A DNA stretch of 64,000 nt, taken from NCBI RefSeq assembly GCF_001729765.1, contig NZ_CP017181.1, forward strand, positions 124,001-188,000, read 5' to 3'. The position numbers and the translations under genes are program-made. The notes beneath the pieces are model-generated. The model was not told the origin of the DNA. It was given only the letters and a program-made list of their open reading frames with translations, and did not search any database. The DNA is from Enterobacter kobei (GTDB taxonomy: Bacteria; Pseudomonadota; Gammaproteobacteria; Enterobacterales; Enterobacteriaceae). Positions 39,471 through 46,826 of this stretch are shown piece after piece; positions within the stretch are counted from its first letter, which is position 1, and each line of letters starts with the position of its first letter.

Positions 39471-39474
39471 GTTT

Positions 39475-40449
39475 CTACTGTTGGATCTGCGGGTTAACGC
39501 AGTTTTTATCCACTTTTCCACCCAGCGCGGCAATCAGGTTGTCCACTGCGGTAGCCGCCATGTTGTAGCGCGTCTCGTGAGTGGCAGAGCCGATGTGGGG
39601 TAGGGCGACGACGTTTGGCATTTTCAGCAGTGGAGAATCCACCGGCAGTGGCTCCTGCTCAAACACGTCCAGACCGGCGGCGTGGATCTCGCCATTTTGA
39701 AGGGCTTCAATGAGCGCCTGCTCATCCACCACCGGGCCACGACCCGCGTTGATGAAAATGGCGGATTTCTTCATTTTTTCAAATGCGGATTTGCCAATCA
39801 GGTGACGTGTTTCATCCGTCAACGGCAGGATCAGGCAGACAAAATCGGCTTCCTGCAACAGCGTATCCAGCTCACAGTAACGCGCGTTAAAACGTTCTTC
39901 CGCTTCACCGTGGTGACGGCGCGCGTTGTACAGTATCGGCATGTTGAAACCAAAATGCGCGCGCTGTGCCAGCGCCAGCCCGATACGTCCCATACCCACG
40001 ATGCCCAGCGTTTTGCCGTGAACATCCACGCCGAACCAGTCCGGGCCAATGCTTTTTGTCCATTCGCCTGCTTTAACGCGCTCGGCCACTTCAACCACGC
40101 GACGGGCGGTGCTGAGCACCAGCGCCATCAGCGTGTCGGCCACGGTTTCCGTCAGGGCATGCGGCGTGTGCATCAGCAGGATTTTGCGGGCGCTCAGGGC
40201 ATCCACGTCGAAGTTGTCATAACCTACTGAAACAGTTGAAGTAGCACGAAGCTTCGGCATTTTCTCCAGCAGGGCGATGTCCACTTTCTCGCTTGAACCC
40301 AGCAGGCCTTCGGCGCTGGCGAACGCATCGGCATGCTGTGCCACGGTCTCCGGACTCAGGTTTTTCACCTGCGTGACGGTGAAGTGCTCTTCAAGGCGTT
40401 TCTGCAGATCTTCCGGCAGTGCTTTATACAAAATGACGGACGGCTTCAT
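39475..40449 (-). CDS. ghrB: Glyoxylate/hydroxypyruvate/2-ketogluconate reductase
   Basis: A 324-residue D-2-hydroxyacid dehydrogenase, same length as E. coli GhrB (YiaE). NAD(P)-binding GxGxxG in [20 protein letters not shown] (about residues 145-164); catalytic Arg, Glu and His in [28 protein letters not shown] and [11 protein letters not shown]. In this genome it is the last gene of a unit with a sugar-acid transporter, kinase and epimerase-like gene, 26 bp after the transporter. That matches kguD of the Pseudomonas kguEKTD operon, so its role is likely reduction of 2-keto-6-phosphogluconate or 2-ketogluconate. The name ghrB follows the enterobacterial orthologue. Confidence 0.94.
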   Translation of the reverse strand: MKPSVILYKALPEDLQKRLEEHFTVTQVKNLSPETVAQHADAFASAEGLLGSSEKVDIALLEKMPKLRATSTVSVGYDNFDVDALSARKILLMHTPHALTETVADTLMALVLSTARRVVEVAERVKAGEWTKSIGPDWFGVDVHGKTLGIVGMGRIGLALAQRAHFGFNMPILYNARRHHGEAEERFNARYCELDTLLQEADFVCLILPLTDETRHLIGKSAFEKMKKSAIFINAGRGPVVDEQALIEALQNGEIHAAGLDVFEQEPLPVDSPLLKMPNVVALPHIGSATHETRYNMAATAVDNLIAALGGKVDKNCVNPQIQQ

Positions 40450-40475
40450 GCTAATCTCCGTTGATTTTTAAGGAT

Positions 40476-41756
40476 TCAGGCGTGGCGTGCGCCGACGGGG
40501 TGCTGTTGATTATTAGCAGGCTTAACAATCAGAGTAAGCCACACGGAGGCAAAAAGCGCCACCCCCATAAAGATGTACGATGCGGATGGGCTGCCGGTGG
40601 CTCCGTTCAGGTAACCAACAAACCAGGAGCCGCAGAACGAACCCAGCGCGCCCATGCTGTTAATTAATGCCATGGCACCGCCCGCCACGTTACGCGGCAG
40701 CATCTCCGGGATGATGGCAAAGAATGGACCGTACGGGGCGTACATGGCGGCACCGGCAATGACCAACAGGGTATAAGAGGCCCAGAAGTGATTCGCGCCC
40801 ACGGCCCAGGAGCCGATGAAGGCAAAAGCAGCAATCAGCAGCAGCGGCCAGACGAACACCTTACGGTTTTGCAGCTTATCCGACGCCCAGGAGGCGACGA
40901 TCATGGCGATGGTCGCAGCCAGATACGGTACGGACGAGAGCCAGCCCACTTCAACCATGCCGAGATTCTCACCGCCGCTGCGGATGATCGACGGCAGCCA
41001 CAGCACAAAACCGTACACGCCGATACTCCAGGTAAAATACTGCGCGCAGAGCAGGATCACGTTACGGGAGCGGAAGGCTTCACCGTAGTTACGTACCGCC
41101 TTCAGACCCTGCTGCTCTTTATCCAGCTGCGCCTGGAGCGCCGCTTTTTCATCTTCGGAAAGCCATTTCGCCTGGGCAGGTTTATCTTTCACCAGCACCC
41201 ACCAGCAGAAGGCCCAAATCACTGCCGGAACCCCTTCGATGATGAACATCTCGCGCCAGCCGAAGGACTGGATCAGGTAGCCGGAGACCACCGACATCCA
41301 CAGTACGGTGACCGGGTTACCGAGGATCAGGAAAGTATTCGCGCGTGAGCGTTCAGATTTGGTAAACCAGTTGCTGATGTAAATCAGCATCGCGGGCATG
41401 ACCGCCGCCTCAACGACGCCAAGGATAAAGCGAATGGCGGCCAGGGCAGGAATATTGTTCACCACGCCGGTAAGTGACGCACAGGCGCCCCACAGGATCA
41501 GACAGATGAAGATCAGCTTACGCACGCTGCGGCGTTCGGCGTAAATAGCACCGGGGATCTGGAAGAAGAAATACCCCAGGAAGAAGAGGGCGCCCAACAG
41601 GGATGAGACGCCCTTAGTGATCCCGAGGTCTTCGGTGATCCCCGCCGCGGATGCGAAACTGAAGTTGGCACGATCAAGGTACGCCAGGCTGTACGTGATA
41701 AACACGATTGGCATGATGTACCACCAGCGTTTTACTGCATTGGTCGAACTGTTCAT
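40476..41756 (-). CDS. kguT: MFS transporter, probable 2-ketogluconate permease
   Basis: A 426-residue inner-membrane carrier of the anion:cation symporter branch of the major facilitator superfamily (sugar acids, tartrate, phthalate). It has 12 predicted helices, with YLDRANFSFA after helix 1 and the FIIEGVPAVIWAF region around helix 6. Start ATG 41756 (MNSSTNAVKRWWYIMP) has AGAGG upstream; a longer frame to 41807 lacks support. The position between ghrB/kguD and the kinase matches kguT. Substrate assignment rests on operon context. Confidence 0.85.
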   Translation of the reverse strand: MNSSTNAVKRWWYIMPIVFITYSLAYLDRANFSFASAAGITEDLGITKGVSSLLGALFFLGYFFFQIPGAIYAERRSVRKLIFICLILWGACASLTGVVNNIPALAAIRFILGVVEAAVMPAMLIYISNWFTKSERSRANTFLILGNPVTVLWMSVVSGYLIQSFGWREMFIIEGVPAVIWAFCWWVLVKDKPAQAKWLSEDEKAALQAQLDKEQQGLKAVRNYGEAFRSRNVILLCAQYFTWSIGVYGFVLWLPSIIRSGGENLGMVEVGWLSSVPYLAATIAMIVASWASDKLQNRKVFVWPLLLIAAFAFIGSWAVGANHFWASYTLLVIAGAAMYAPYGPFFAIIPEMLPRNVAGGAMALINSMGALGSFCGSWFVGYLNGATGSPSASYIFMGVALFASVWLTLIVKPANNQQHPVGARHA

Positions 41757-41820
41757 AGGCTTGCCTCTGTTGTTGAGGTTGTTACCGCCGTTGCCTGTAG
41801 GGTACACGGTGGTTTAATTA

Positions 41821-41871
41821 TTGGGTGCGGCCTGTTGCCCTCACCCTGGCCCTCTCCCACGGGGAGAGGGA
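41821..41871. repeat. REP-like palindrome, family A (uninterrupted IS110 target type)
   Basis: Contains GGGTGCGGCCTGTTGCCCTC followed by ACCCTGGCCCTCTCCCAC and GGGGAGAGGG, between kguK and kguT. Its left part (GGGTGCGGYCTGKTGCC-CT-CACCC) is the same sequence that the IS110-family element at 44790 has split, so it shows the empty target. Confidence 0.85.
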
Positions 41872-41873
41872 AT

Positions 41874-42812
41874 TTACATGCCGAGCTGTGCTCGTGTCGG
41901 TAATCCTTCGCTGTCGCCCTGCACCTGAATGGCCAGTGAGCCAATCTTGTTGCCTCGTGCAACCGCCTGCTGCAGCGGTTTGCCTTCCAGCAGCGCGCTA
42001 ATGACGCCCACGGCAAAGCCATCGCCCGCGCCGACGGTGTCGACGACGTTCTCGACCTTCACCGCCGCGACCGCGCCTTGCTCGCCTTCGGCTGTTTTAA
42101 ACCATGCGCCATCGGCACCGGTTTTCAGCACCACCGCTTTTACCCCTTTATTCAGGTAGAAGTCAGCAATGCCTTCCAGTGTATTTTCGCCGGTCAGGAT
42201 CATCCCTTCTTTCAGGCCCGGCAGAACCCAGTCCGCCCTGAATGCCAGCCGGTTAAGCTTCTCGATCATTTCCGCTTCGCTTTTCCACAGCACCGGGCGC
42301 AAATTTGGATCGAAAGAGATCGTTTTGCCCAGCGACTTCATGGTCGTTGCCGCATGATCCAGCAGCGAATACGAGCTGGCAGAGAGCGCCGCCGCCACGC
42401 CGCTCAGGTGCAAATGGCGCGCGGAGGCAAAATAATCGGCGTGGTAATCTTCTACGGAGAGATGGCTGGCGGCCGACCCTTTACGGAAATACTCCACGAT
42501 GGGATCGGTTCCATTTTCAACTTTAGACTTAAGCTGAAAGCCGGTGGGGAAGCGTCCGTCGAGCGTAACGCCTGCGGCATCAATCCCCTCTTTTTTCAGC
42601 GAATCGAGAACGAAGTGGCCAAAGCTGTCATCGCCCACGCGGCTGACCCAGCCGACGTTCAGGCCCAGACGCGCCAGGCCGGTTGCGACGTTCAGCTCTG
42701 CGCCCGCCACGCGTTTGATAAAGTGCTCTACCGCGCTCAGCTCGCCCGTTTCGGTGGCGACAAACATTGCCATGGCTTCGCCAATCGTGATGACATCCAG
42801 CGTCTTGTGCAT
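41874..42812 (-). CDS. kguK: PfkB-family sugar kinase, probable 2-ketogluconate kinase
   Basis: A 312-residue ribokinase/PfkB-type kinase. It has the N-terminal substrate lid region (GEAMAMFVATETGEL), GAELNVATGLARLG for sugar binding, and the C-terminal PfkB signature DTVGAGDGFAVGVISALL with the catalytic Asp. The sequence also resembles 2-keto-3-deoxygluconate kinases. In the kgu pathway it would phosphorylate 2-ketogluconate to the 6-phosphate. It starts 3 bp after the kguE stop. Substrate is inferred from context. Confidence 0.85.
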   Translation of the reverse strand: MHKTLDVITIGEAMAMFVATETGELSAVEHFIKRVAGAELNVATGLARLGLNVGWVSRVGDDSFGHFVLDSLKKEGIDAAGVTLDGRFPTGFQLKSKVENGTDPIVEYFRKGSAASHLSVEDYHADYFASARHLHLSGVAAALSASSYSLLDHAATTMKSLGKTISFDPNLRPVLWKSEAEMIEKLNRLAFRADWVLPGLKEGMILTGENTLEGIADFYLNKGVKAVVLKTGADGAWFKTAEGEQGAVAAVKVENVVDTVGAGDGFAVGVISALLEGKPLQQAVARGNKIGSLAIQVQGDSEGLPTRAQLGM

Positions 42813-42815
42813 GAT

Positions 42816-43565
42816 TTACTCCTCGCGCAGCAGGTTGACGTAATGGCGGGTAACGGCGGTTAAATCCACCCCTTCCAGCGGGAACTCGATACCGCGCGGG
42901 GCATCGGCAGGCAGCTGGCCAAGCAGATCCAGCCAGCGGGAATCGGCACCGTCCGGCGCGACGGCGCGAAAGTTATCTTTATGCGGAACGGCGGCTTTAA
43001 CGTGGATATAGCTCACGGCAGGCGCCAGATGACGCGCGGCCTCTTCCGGGGAGTCACCGACCCACAGCCAATTGCCCATGTCAAAAGTCAGCGTGACGGG
43101 AAGCGCCCTTTCGCGACAGGCGGCCTGAAAGCGTTGCATCGGTGCAAGCTGGCCGCAGTCGGTCTGATCGTTTTCCACAACCAGCGCTATACCGCTGGTA
43201 TTGAGCAGAGTACGTAAGGCATCGAGAGGCTGCGTGTCGCTAAAATGGCCCAGGGAAACCTTCAGCCACAGCGCGTTCAGGGTGCTGGCTTCTGAGAGAT
43301 ACCGCGGCAGGTCCGGGTTGAGGGTGCCATCGGGCATAAACAGGGCGGCAGGTGCTGAGTAACACGCCAGCAGGCCCAGAAGCTCAATGGACTCACCGAG
43401 CGCAGGCAGCGCCAGTAACTCTTCGCTATTGAACAGCTCGCGGCGGATCTCCACGCCGTCGGCGCCTGCACCCGCAATAACGGGAAGCATCGCCCGCTGA
43501 CCGCCCGCCTGTCGCACCTGCTCCGCGCCATACGCGGCGGTGACCACCATGATTTTCCTGCCCAT
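42816..43565 (-). CDS. kguE: Sugar phosphate isomerase/epimerase family protein KguE
   Basis: A 249-residue xylose-isomerase-like TIM barrel. Metal-ligand residues are visible in ADGVEIRRELF, VVENDQTDCG, TFDMGNW and SYIHVKAAV. Start ATG 43565 (MGRKIMVVTAAYG) has a GGAG site eight bases upstream, whereas the earlier in-frame ATG at 43586 has none. First of kguE-K-T-D; the reaction of KguE in the pathway is not well defined. A PtxS-type operator lies 42 bp upstream. Confidence 0.82.
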   Translation of the reverse strand: MGRKIMVVTAAYGAEQVRQAGGQRAMLPVIAGAGADGVEIRRELFNSEELLALPALGESIELLGLLACYSAPAALFMPDGTLNPDLPRYLSEASTLNALWLKVSLGHFSDTQPLDALRTLLNTSGIALVVENDQTDCGQLAPMQRFQAACRERALPVTLTFDMGNWLWVGDSPEEAARHLAPAVSYIHVKAAVPHKDNFRAVAPDGADSRWLDLLGQLPADAPRGIEFPLEGVDLTAVTRHYVNLLREE

Positions 43566-43606
43566 CTTCGGACTCCATCGCAACATATCAATACTATTAC
43601 GCTAGA

Positions 43607-43620
43607 TGGAACCGGTTCCA
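43607..43620. promoter_or_regulatory. Probable PtxS operator
   Basis: Perfect 14-bp palindrome TGGAACCGGTTCCA, 42 bp upstream of kguE and between it and the LacI-family gene. The known Pseudomonas PtxS operator is TGAAACCGGTTTCA, differing by one base in each half. The central CG step and symmetry are typical of LacI-family sites. Confidence 0.75.
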
Positions 43621-43668
43621 AAGAAAAGCTCAGGATGTCGAATTTATGATCGCTATCACAAGGGGAAA

Positions 43669-44685
43669 TTAACGTGCGGTGGAGCCGCGGACGATCAGCT
43701 CGCCGGAGAAGACCTGCTCGCGTACGGCCTCACTGGTGCCTTCAATACGACGAACCACTTGTTCTACAGCAGCATAGCCAATCTGCCAGGTGGGCTGTTT
43801 GAGGGTGGTAATGCCGACGCCAGCCAGCTCCGCCCACTCCAGTTCATCAAACCCCAGCAGACCGATATCGCTGCCCCAGTGCAGGCCAATACGCTTGAGT
43901 GAGCGGGCAACCTGCAGGGTTAGTGCCCCGTTGGCGGAGATAACGGCTTTGCGCATCCCGCGATGGCGCGTGTGGAACTGGCGTAGGGTATTGTCGAGCT
44001 GATCGGCTTCGTGAAGCGGCGTTTCGGCATTTTCGGCGATCACGCCAGGATAACGCGCCAGCGTGGCACGAAATGCAGCCAGCCGATCGCGTCGGGTATT
44101 TACCATGCCCAGCGGTTCGCTCAGAAAGAGAATCGCCTCGAAACCTTGTTCAATCAGATGCTCGGTCGCGGTCGTGGCAGCCTGGGTGTTATCCAGCCCG
44201 ACCACATCGCAGGCAAATTCCGGGATTTTACGGTCGATGAGGACCATGGGCAGGGAGGATTGCTGCAGACGGTTCAGCCCCTCTTCACGCATGCCCACCG
44301 CGTTGACCACAATCCCTTCCACCTGATAGCTGCGCAGCAGATCGAGATAGTGCAACTCCTGGTCGACCTCGTTGTTGGTATTACAGACCAGAGGCGTAAA
44401 ACCTTTTTCGCGGCAGGCGGCTTCGATACCGCTGAGCACGTTTACAGAGTAGGGGTTAGTGATATCCGCGATGATAAGTCCGATAAGGCGGGTGCGGCCA
44501 CGTTTGAGCCCGCGGGCCATCAGGCTGGGGCGGTAGTCGAGATCGGCAATAGCCTGTTCAATACGCGCCAGCAATGCATCGGACAATAGATGTTTCTCGC
44601 CGTTAAGGTAGCGCGAAATGCTGGTTTTACCGGTTCTGGCGGCTTTCGCCACGTCGCTGATGGTGGCCCGGGCTGGTTTGCTCAT
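43669..44685 (-). CDS. ptxS: LacI-family repressor, PtxS-like
   Basis: A 338-residue LacI-type regulator. The helix-turn-helix and hinge occupy about residues 1-60 (RATISDVAKAARTGKTSISR, LARIEQAIADLDYRPSLMAR), followed by a periplasmic-binding-type effector domain. Start ATG 44685 (MSKPARATISD); the frame continues upstream to 44808 into non-conserved and repeat sequence. It lies directly upstream of kguE on the same strand, and the palindrome between them is close to the known PtxS operator. In Pseudomonas, PtxS releases DNA on binding 2-ketogluconate. Confidence 0.85.
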   Translation of the reverse strand: MSKPARATISDVAKAARTGKTSISRYLNGEKHLLSDALLARIEQAIADLDYRPSLMARGLKRGRTRLIGLIIADITNPYSVNVLSGIEAACREKGFTPLVCNTNNEVDQELHYLDLLRSYQVEGIVVNAVGMREEGLNRLQQSSLPMVLIDRKIPEFACDVVGLDNTQAATTATEHLIEQGFEAILFLSEPLGMVNTRRDRLAAFRATLARYPGVIAENAETPLHEADQLDNTLRQFHTRHRGMRKAVISANGALTLQVARSLKRIGLHWGSDIGLLGFDELEWAELAGVGITTLKQPTWQIGYAAVEQVVRRIEGTSEAVREQVFSGELIVRGSTAR

Positions 44686-44748
44686 CGCTGATTTCCCTGA
44701 ATTTAGTGAGAATACCTTAACGGGAAAATCGGACGAATCAAGTAATTT

Positions 44749-44775
44749 GCCCGGTGGCGCAGCGCTTACCTGGGG
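44749..44775. repeat. REP-like palindrome, family B
   Basis: GCCCGGTGGCGCAGCGCTTA followed by CCTGGGG, immediately left of the family A unit that the IS110-family element has split. Confidence 0.7.
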
Positions 44776-44791
44776 TGCGGTCTGGTGCCCT
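44771..44791. repeat. Left piece of a family A repeat split by IS110
   Basis: GGGTGCGGTCTGGTGCC-CT, matching the left flank of the intact copy at 41822-41841. The rest of the unit is at 45960-45991, on the far side of the insertion. Confidence 0.8.
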
Positions 44792-44805
44792 TGTATGTTT
44801 AAAGT

Positions 44806-44994
44806 CACTTCAGTTACCCGTCAACAGACGGGTAAACTGTCACTGAGTTTGACCTGATGCCACAGCCCGTTAGCCCTCTGGGTTTCCAAGCCCGCGGGTG
44901 AGCTCCTGGCGTGGCTTCAGTTTTCCTGTTAACCCGAACAGCTGCCCGGGCGGCCTGTGCCAGCCCGTATATTACAAGGCCGGGAGACTCGAAC
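44806..44994 (+). ncRNA. Predicted bridge RNA of the IS110-family element
   Basis: The segment upstream of the transposase contains a 5' hairpin (TTACCCGT/ACGGGTAA, 44814-44835) and two internal-loop structures. The target loop is closed by CTGATGCCAC (44854-44863) with GTGGCTTCAG (44911-44920). It carries GCCCT (44873-44877), equal to the left target through the CT core, and GGGTGAG (44896-44902), the complement of the right target CTCACCC. The donor loop carries ACAGCTGC (44938-44945), equal to the element's right end, and TACAAG (44973-44978), the complement of the left end CTTGTA. A hairpin CGGGC/GCCCG (44947-44967) separates the donor guides. Bridge RNAs are established for IS110 elements; this instance is read from sequence only. 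Confidence 0.8.
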
Positions 44995-45930
44995 ATGACT
45001 GAACATACCACCGTTGGCATCGATATCGCCAAAGAGACCTTTGATGTATTTATCAGTCCTGACGGGATTTTCCTTCATCTGGACAATACCCCTCAGGGCC
45101 ATCAGCTACTCCTCGACGCCCTTTCATCCCGTGCCGTTGCACGCATCGTGATGGAAGCCACCGGGCGCTACCACAACCTTCTTGCTGCCACACTTGAACT
45201 TGCCGGGCTGCCTGTCGCCGTCGTTAACCCTGCTCAGGTCAAACACTTCGCACGGGCTCTCGGGACGCTGTTCAAGACAGACCCGAACGATGCCCGCATC
45301 ATCTGCGAGTTTGGCCGCAGAATGACACCGGATGTCAGACCCGCTCCGGACGAACAGACACAGCGTCTGGCCATGATGGTATCCCGCCGCCGTCAGCTGG
45401 TGGACAACAGAACCATGGAGCAGAACCGCTACGGCTCCTGCACTGATGAGCTTATCCGGACGGGCATCAAACGGCATATTGACTGGCTTAATGCAGAGAT
45501 AAAGGACACGGATGACGACATCGACCAGCAGATAAAAGTGATGCCGCTATGGCAGGAGAAAGTGAAGCTGCTGGAAGAAGTCAAGGGTATAGGACGGACA
45601 ACGCTGGCGGTTCTGCTGTCGATGCTGCCGGAGCTGGGACAACTTAACAGATGTAAAATCAGCGCACTGGTAGGCGTGTGTCCTTATGCCCATGACAGCG
45701 GAAAGATGAAAGGAAAACGATGTATCTGGGGAGGACGAAGTGCGGTGCGTGCAGCGCTGTACATGGCGGCAATGTCAGCGGTGCGTTATAACCCAACCAT
45801 ACAGGCTTTTTTTGAGAAACTGAGAAGCAAGGGAAAAGCCTTTAAAGTGGCGATGACAGCCTGCGTCAGAAAGCTGGTAACAATCCTGAATGCGATGGTG
45901 CGGGACAATAAAAAATGGGCGGCAGCTTAG
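44995..45930 (+). CDS. IS110-family transposase (DEDD recombinase)
   Basis: A 311-residue recombinase with start ATG 44995 after GGGAG. The RuvC-like domain has Asp10 in VGIDIAKETFDVF, Glu54 in VMEATGRYH, and Asp96 and Asp99 in FKTDPNDARI, the DEDD set. A coiled-coil region (about 150-185) is followed by the C-terminal Tnp domain with LLEEVKGIGRTTLAVLLSML and the probable nucleophile Ser249 in IWGGRSAVRAAL. All key residues are present, so the enzyme may be active. It acts with the bridge RNA encoded just upstream. Confidence 0.93.
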   Translation: MTEHTTVGIDIAKETFDVFISPDGIFLHLDNTPQGHQLLLDALSSRAVARIVMEATGRYHNLLAATLELAGLPVAVVNPAQVKHFARALGTLFKTDPNDARIICEFGRRMTPDVRPAPDEQTQRLAMMVSRRRQLVDNRTMEQNRYGSCTDELIRTGIKRHIDWLNAEIKDTDDDIDQQIKVMPLWQEKVKLLEEVKGIGRTTLAVLLSMLPELGQLNRCKISALVGVCPYAHDSGKMKGKRCIWGGRSAVRAALYMAAMSAVRYNPTIQAFFEKLRSKGKAFKVAMTACVRKLVTILNAMVRDNKKWAAA

Positions 45931-45959
45931 TCGTCAGATGTTGACTTTAAACACAGCTG

Positions 45960-45991
45960 CTCACCCCAACCCTCTCCCACGGGAGAGGGAG
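45960..45991. repeat. Right piece of the split family A repeat
   Basis: CTCACCCCAACCCTCTCCCA followed by CGGGAGAGGG. It continues the left piece at 44771-44791 and ends 9 bp before the yiaD stop. Confidence 0.8.
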
Positions 45992-45999
45992 AAATGCGA

Positions 46000-46662
46000 T
46001 TACTGAATTGGACTCAACGTAATCTCTACGCGACGGTTCTGCGCTTTACCTTCCGCCGTGCTGTTGCTGGCGATAGGGTTGGCAGGGCCCATGCCGCTGG
46101 TGCGGATGCGGTTCGCTTCCACACCCTGGGCGATCAGCGAGCTGGCAACGGAATCCGCGCGCTGCTGTGACAGACGCATGTTCAGATCCTGGCTGCCGGT
46201 GCTGTCGGTGTAGCCAATCACGTTCACGGCGGTCTTGTTGTACTCTTTCAGCACCATCGCCACGCCGGTCAGCGTGTTCGCACCCGCTGGTTTCAGCGTT
46301 GCGCTGCTGCTGTCAAAGGTCACGTTGTTCGGCATGTTCAGAATGATGTTATCGCCGCTGCGCGTCACGCTTACGCCGGTTCCCTTCATTTTGTCACGCA
46401 GTTTTGCTTCCTGCACATCCATGTAATAACCGACGCCGCCGCCCAGTGCTGCCCCCGCCGCTGCGCCAATCAGCGCGCCTTTACCGCGGTCTTTCTTGGA
46501 GGAGGAGAGTGCCCCAACGCCTGCACCTACCAGTGAGCCGATACCTGCGCCGATGCCGGATTTACCCGCTTCGCGCTCACCGGTGTAAGGGTTGGTTGTG
46601 CAGCCAGAAACAGCCAGTGCACCGCTCACCAGAGCGGCAATAACGAGTACGCGTTTTTTCAT
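46000..46662 (-). CDS. yiaD: OmpA-family outer membrane lipoprotein YiaD
   Basis: A 220-residue lipoprotein close to E. coli YiaD (219). The signal MKKRVLVIAALVSGALAVSG ends in the lipobox VSGC. A glycine-rich glycine-zipper segment (about 35-85, GAGIGSLVGAGVGALSSS and GAAAGAALGGGVGYYMDV) precedes an OmpA-like peptidoglycan-binding domain (about 115-220) with NVIGYTDSTGSQDLNMRLSQ and NRRVEITLSPIQ. Anchors to peptidoglycan; YiaD of E. coli is a multicopy suppressor of bamB defects. The IS110-family element lies just downstream and does not touch the gene. Confidence 0.95.
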   Translation of the reverse strand: MKKRVLVIAALVSGALAVSGCTTNPYTGEREAGKSGIGAGIGSLVGAGVGALSSSKKDRGKGALIGAAAGAALGGGVGYYMDVQEAKLRDKMKGTGVSVTRSGDNIILNMPNNVTFDSSSATLKPAGANTLTGVAMVLKEYNKTAVNVIGYTDSTGSQDLNMRLSQQRADSVASSLIAQGVEANRIRTSGMGPANPIASNSTAEGKAQNRRVEITLSPIQ

Positions 46663-46826
46663 CTTCTTTCCTTAATCCTTTTTATTCTTTGCCACGGCGT
46701 GCGTGGCAGTTGATTATGACGTCCAGATACGGAGAAAATTCCGGGTATAACTCTGAAATTTGTGACAAACCATAAACGGCCTCAGCAAGAAGGCCGTAAA
46801 ACCTGCACGTAACCAGGAGCGCACGC

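Larger units (their letters stand above)
44790..45961 (+). mobile_element. IS110-family insertion sequence in a palindromic repeat
   Basis: About 1170 bp plus a duplicated CT core at 44790-44791 and 45960-45961. Removing the element and one CT restores GGTGCC-CT-CACCCC, the sequence seen in the uninterrupted copy at 41836-41846. Subterminal inverted repeats GTTTAAAGTCA (44797-44807) and TGACTTTAAAC (45942-45952) are perfect. The layout is a 204-bp non-coding left end, one DEDD transposase gene, and a right end of about 30 bp, as in the IS110 group typified by IS621, which also targets REP elements with a CT core. Inverted repeats of this kind are more usual in the IS1111 group. Confidence 0.9.

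Noticed and set aside
44854..44861. CTGATGCC as the left target guide of the bridge RNA
   Set aside because: It resembles the target CTGGTGCC with one mismatch, but it pairs 9/10 with GTGGCTTCAG at 44911-44920 as the closing stem, and GCCCT at 44873-44877 is better placed opposite the right guide.
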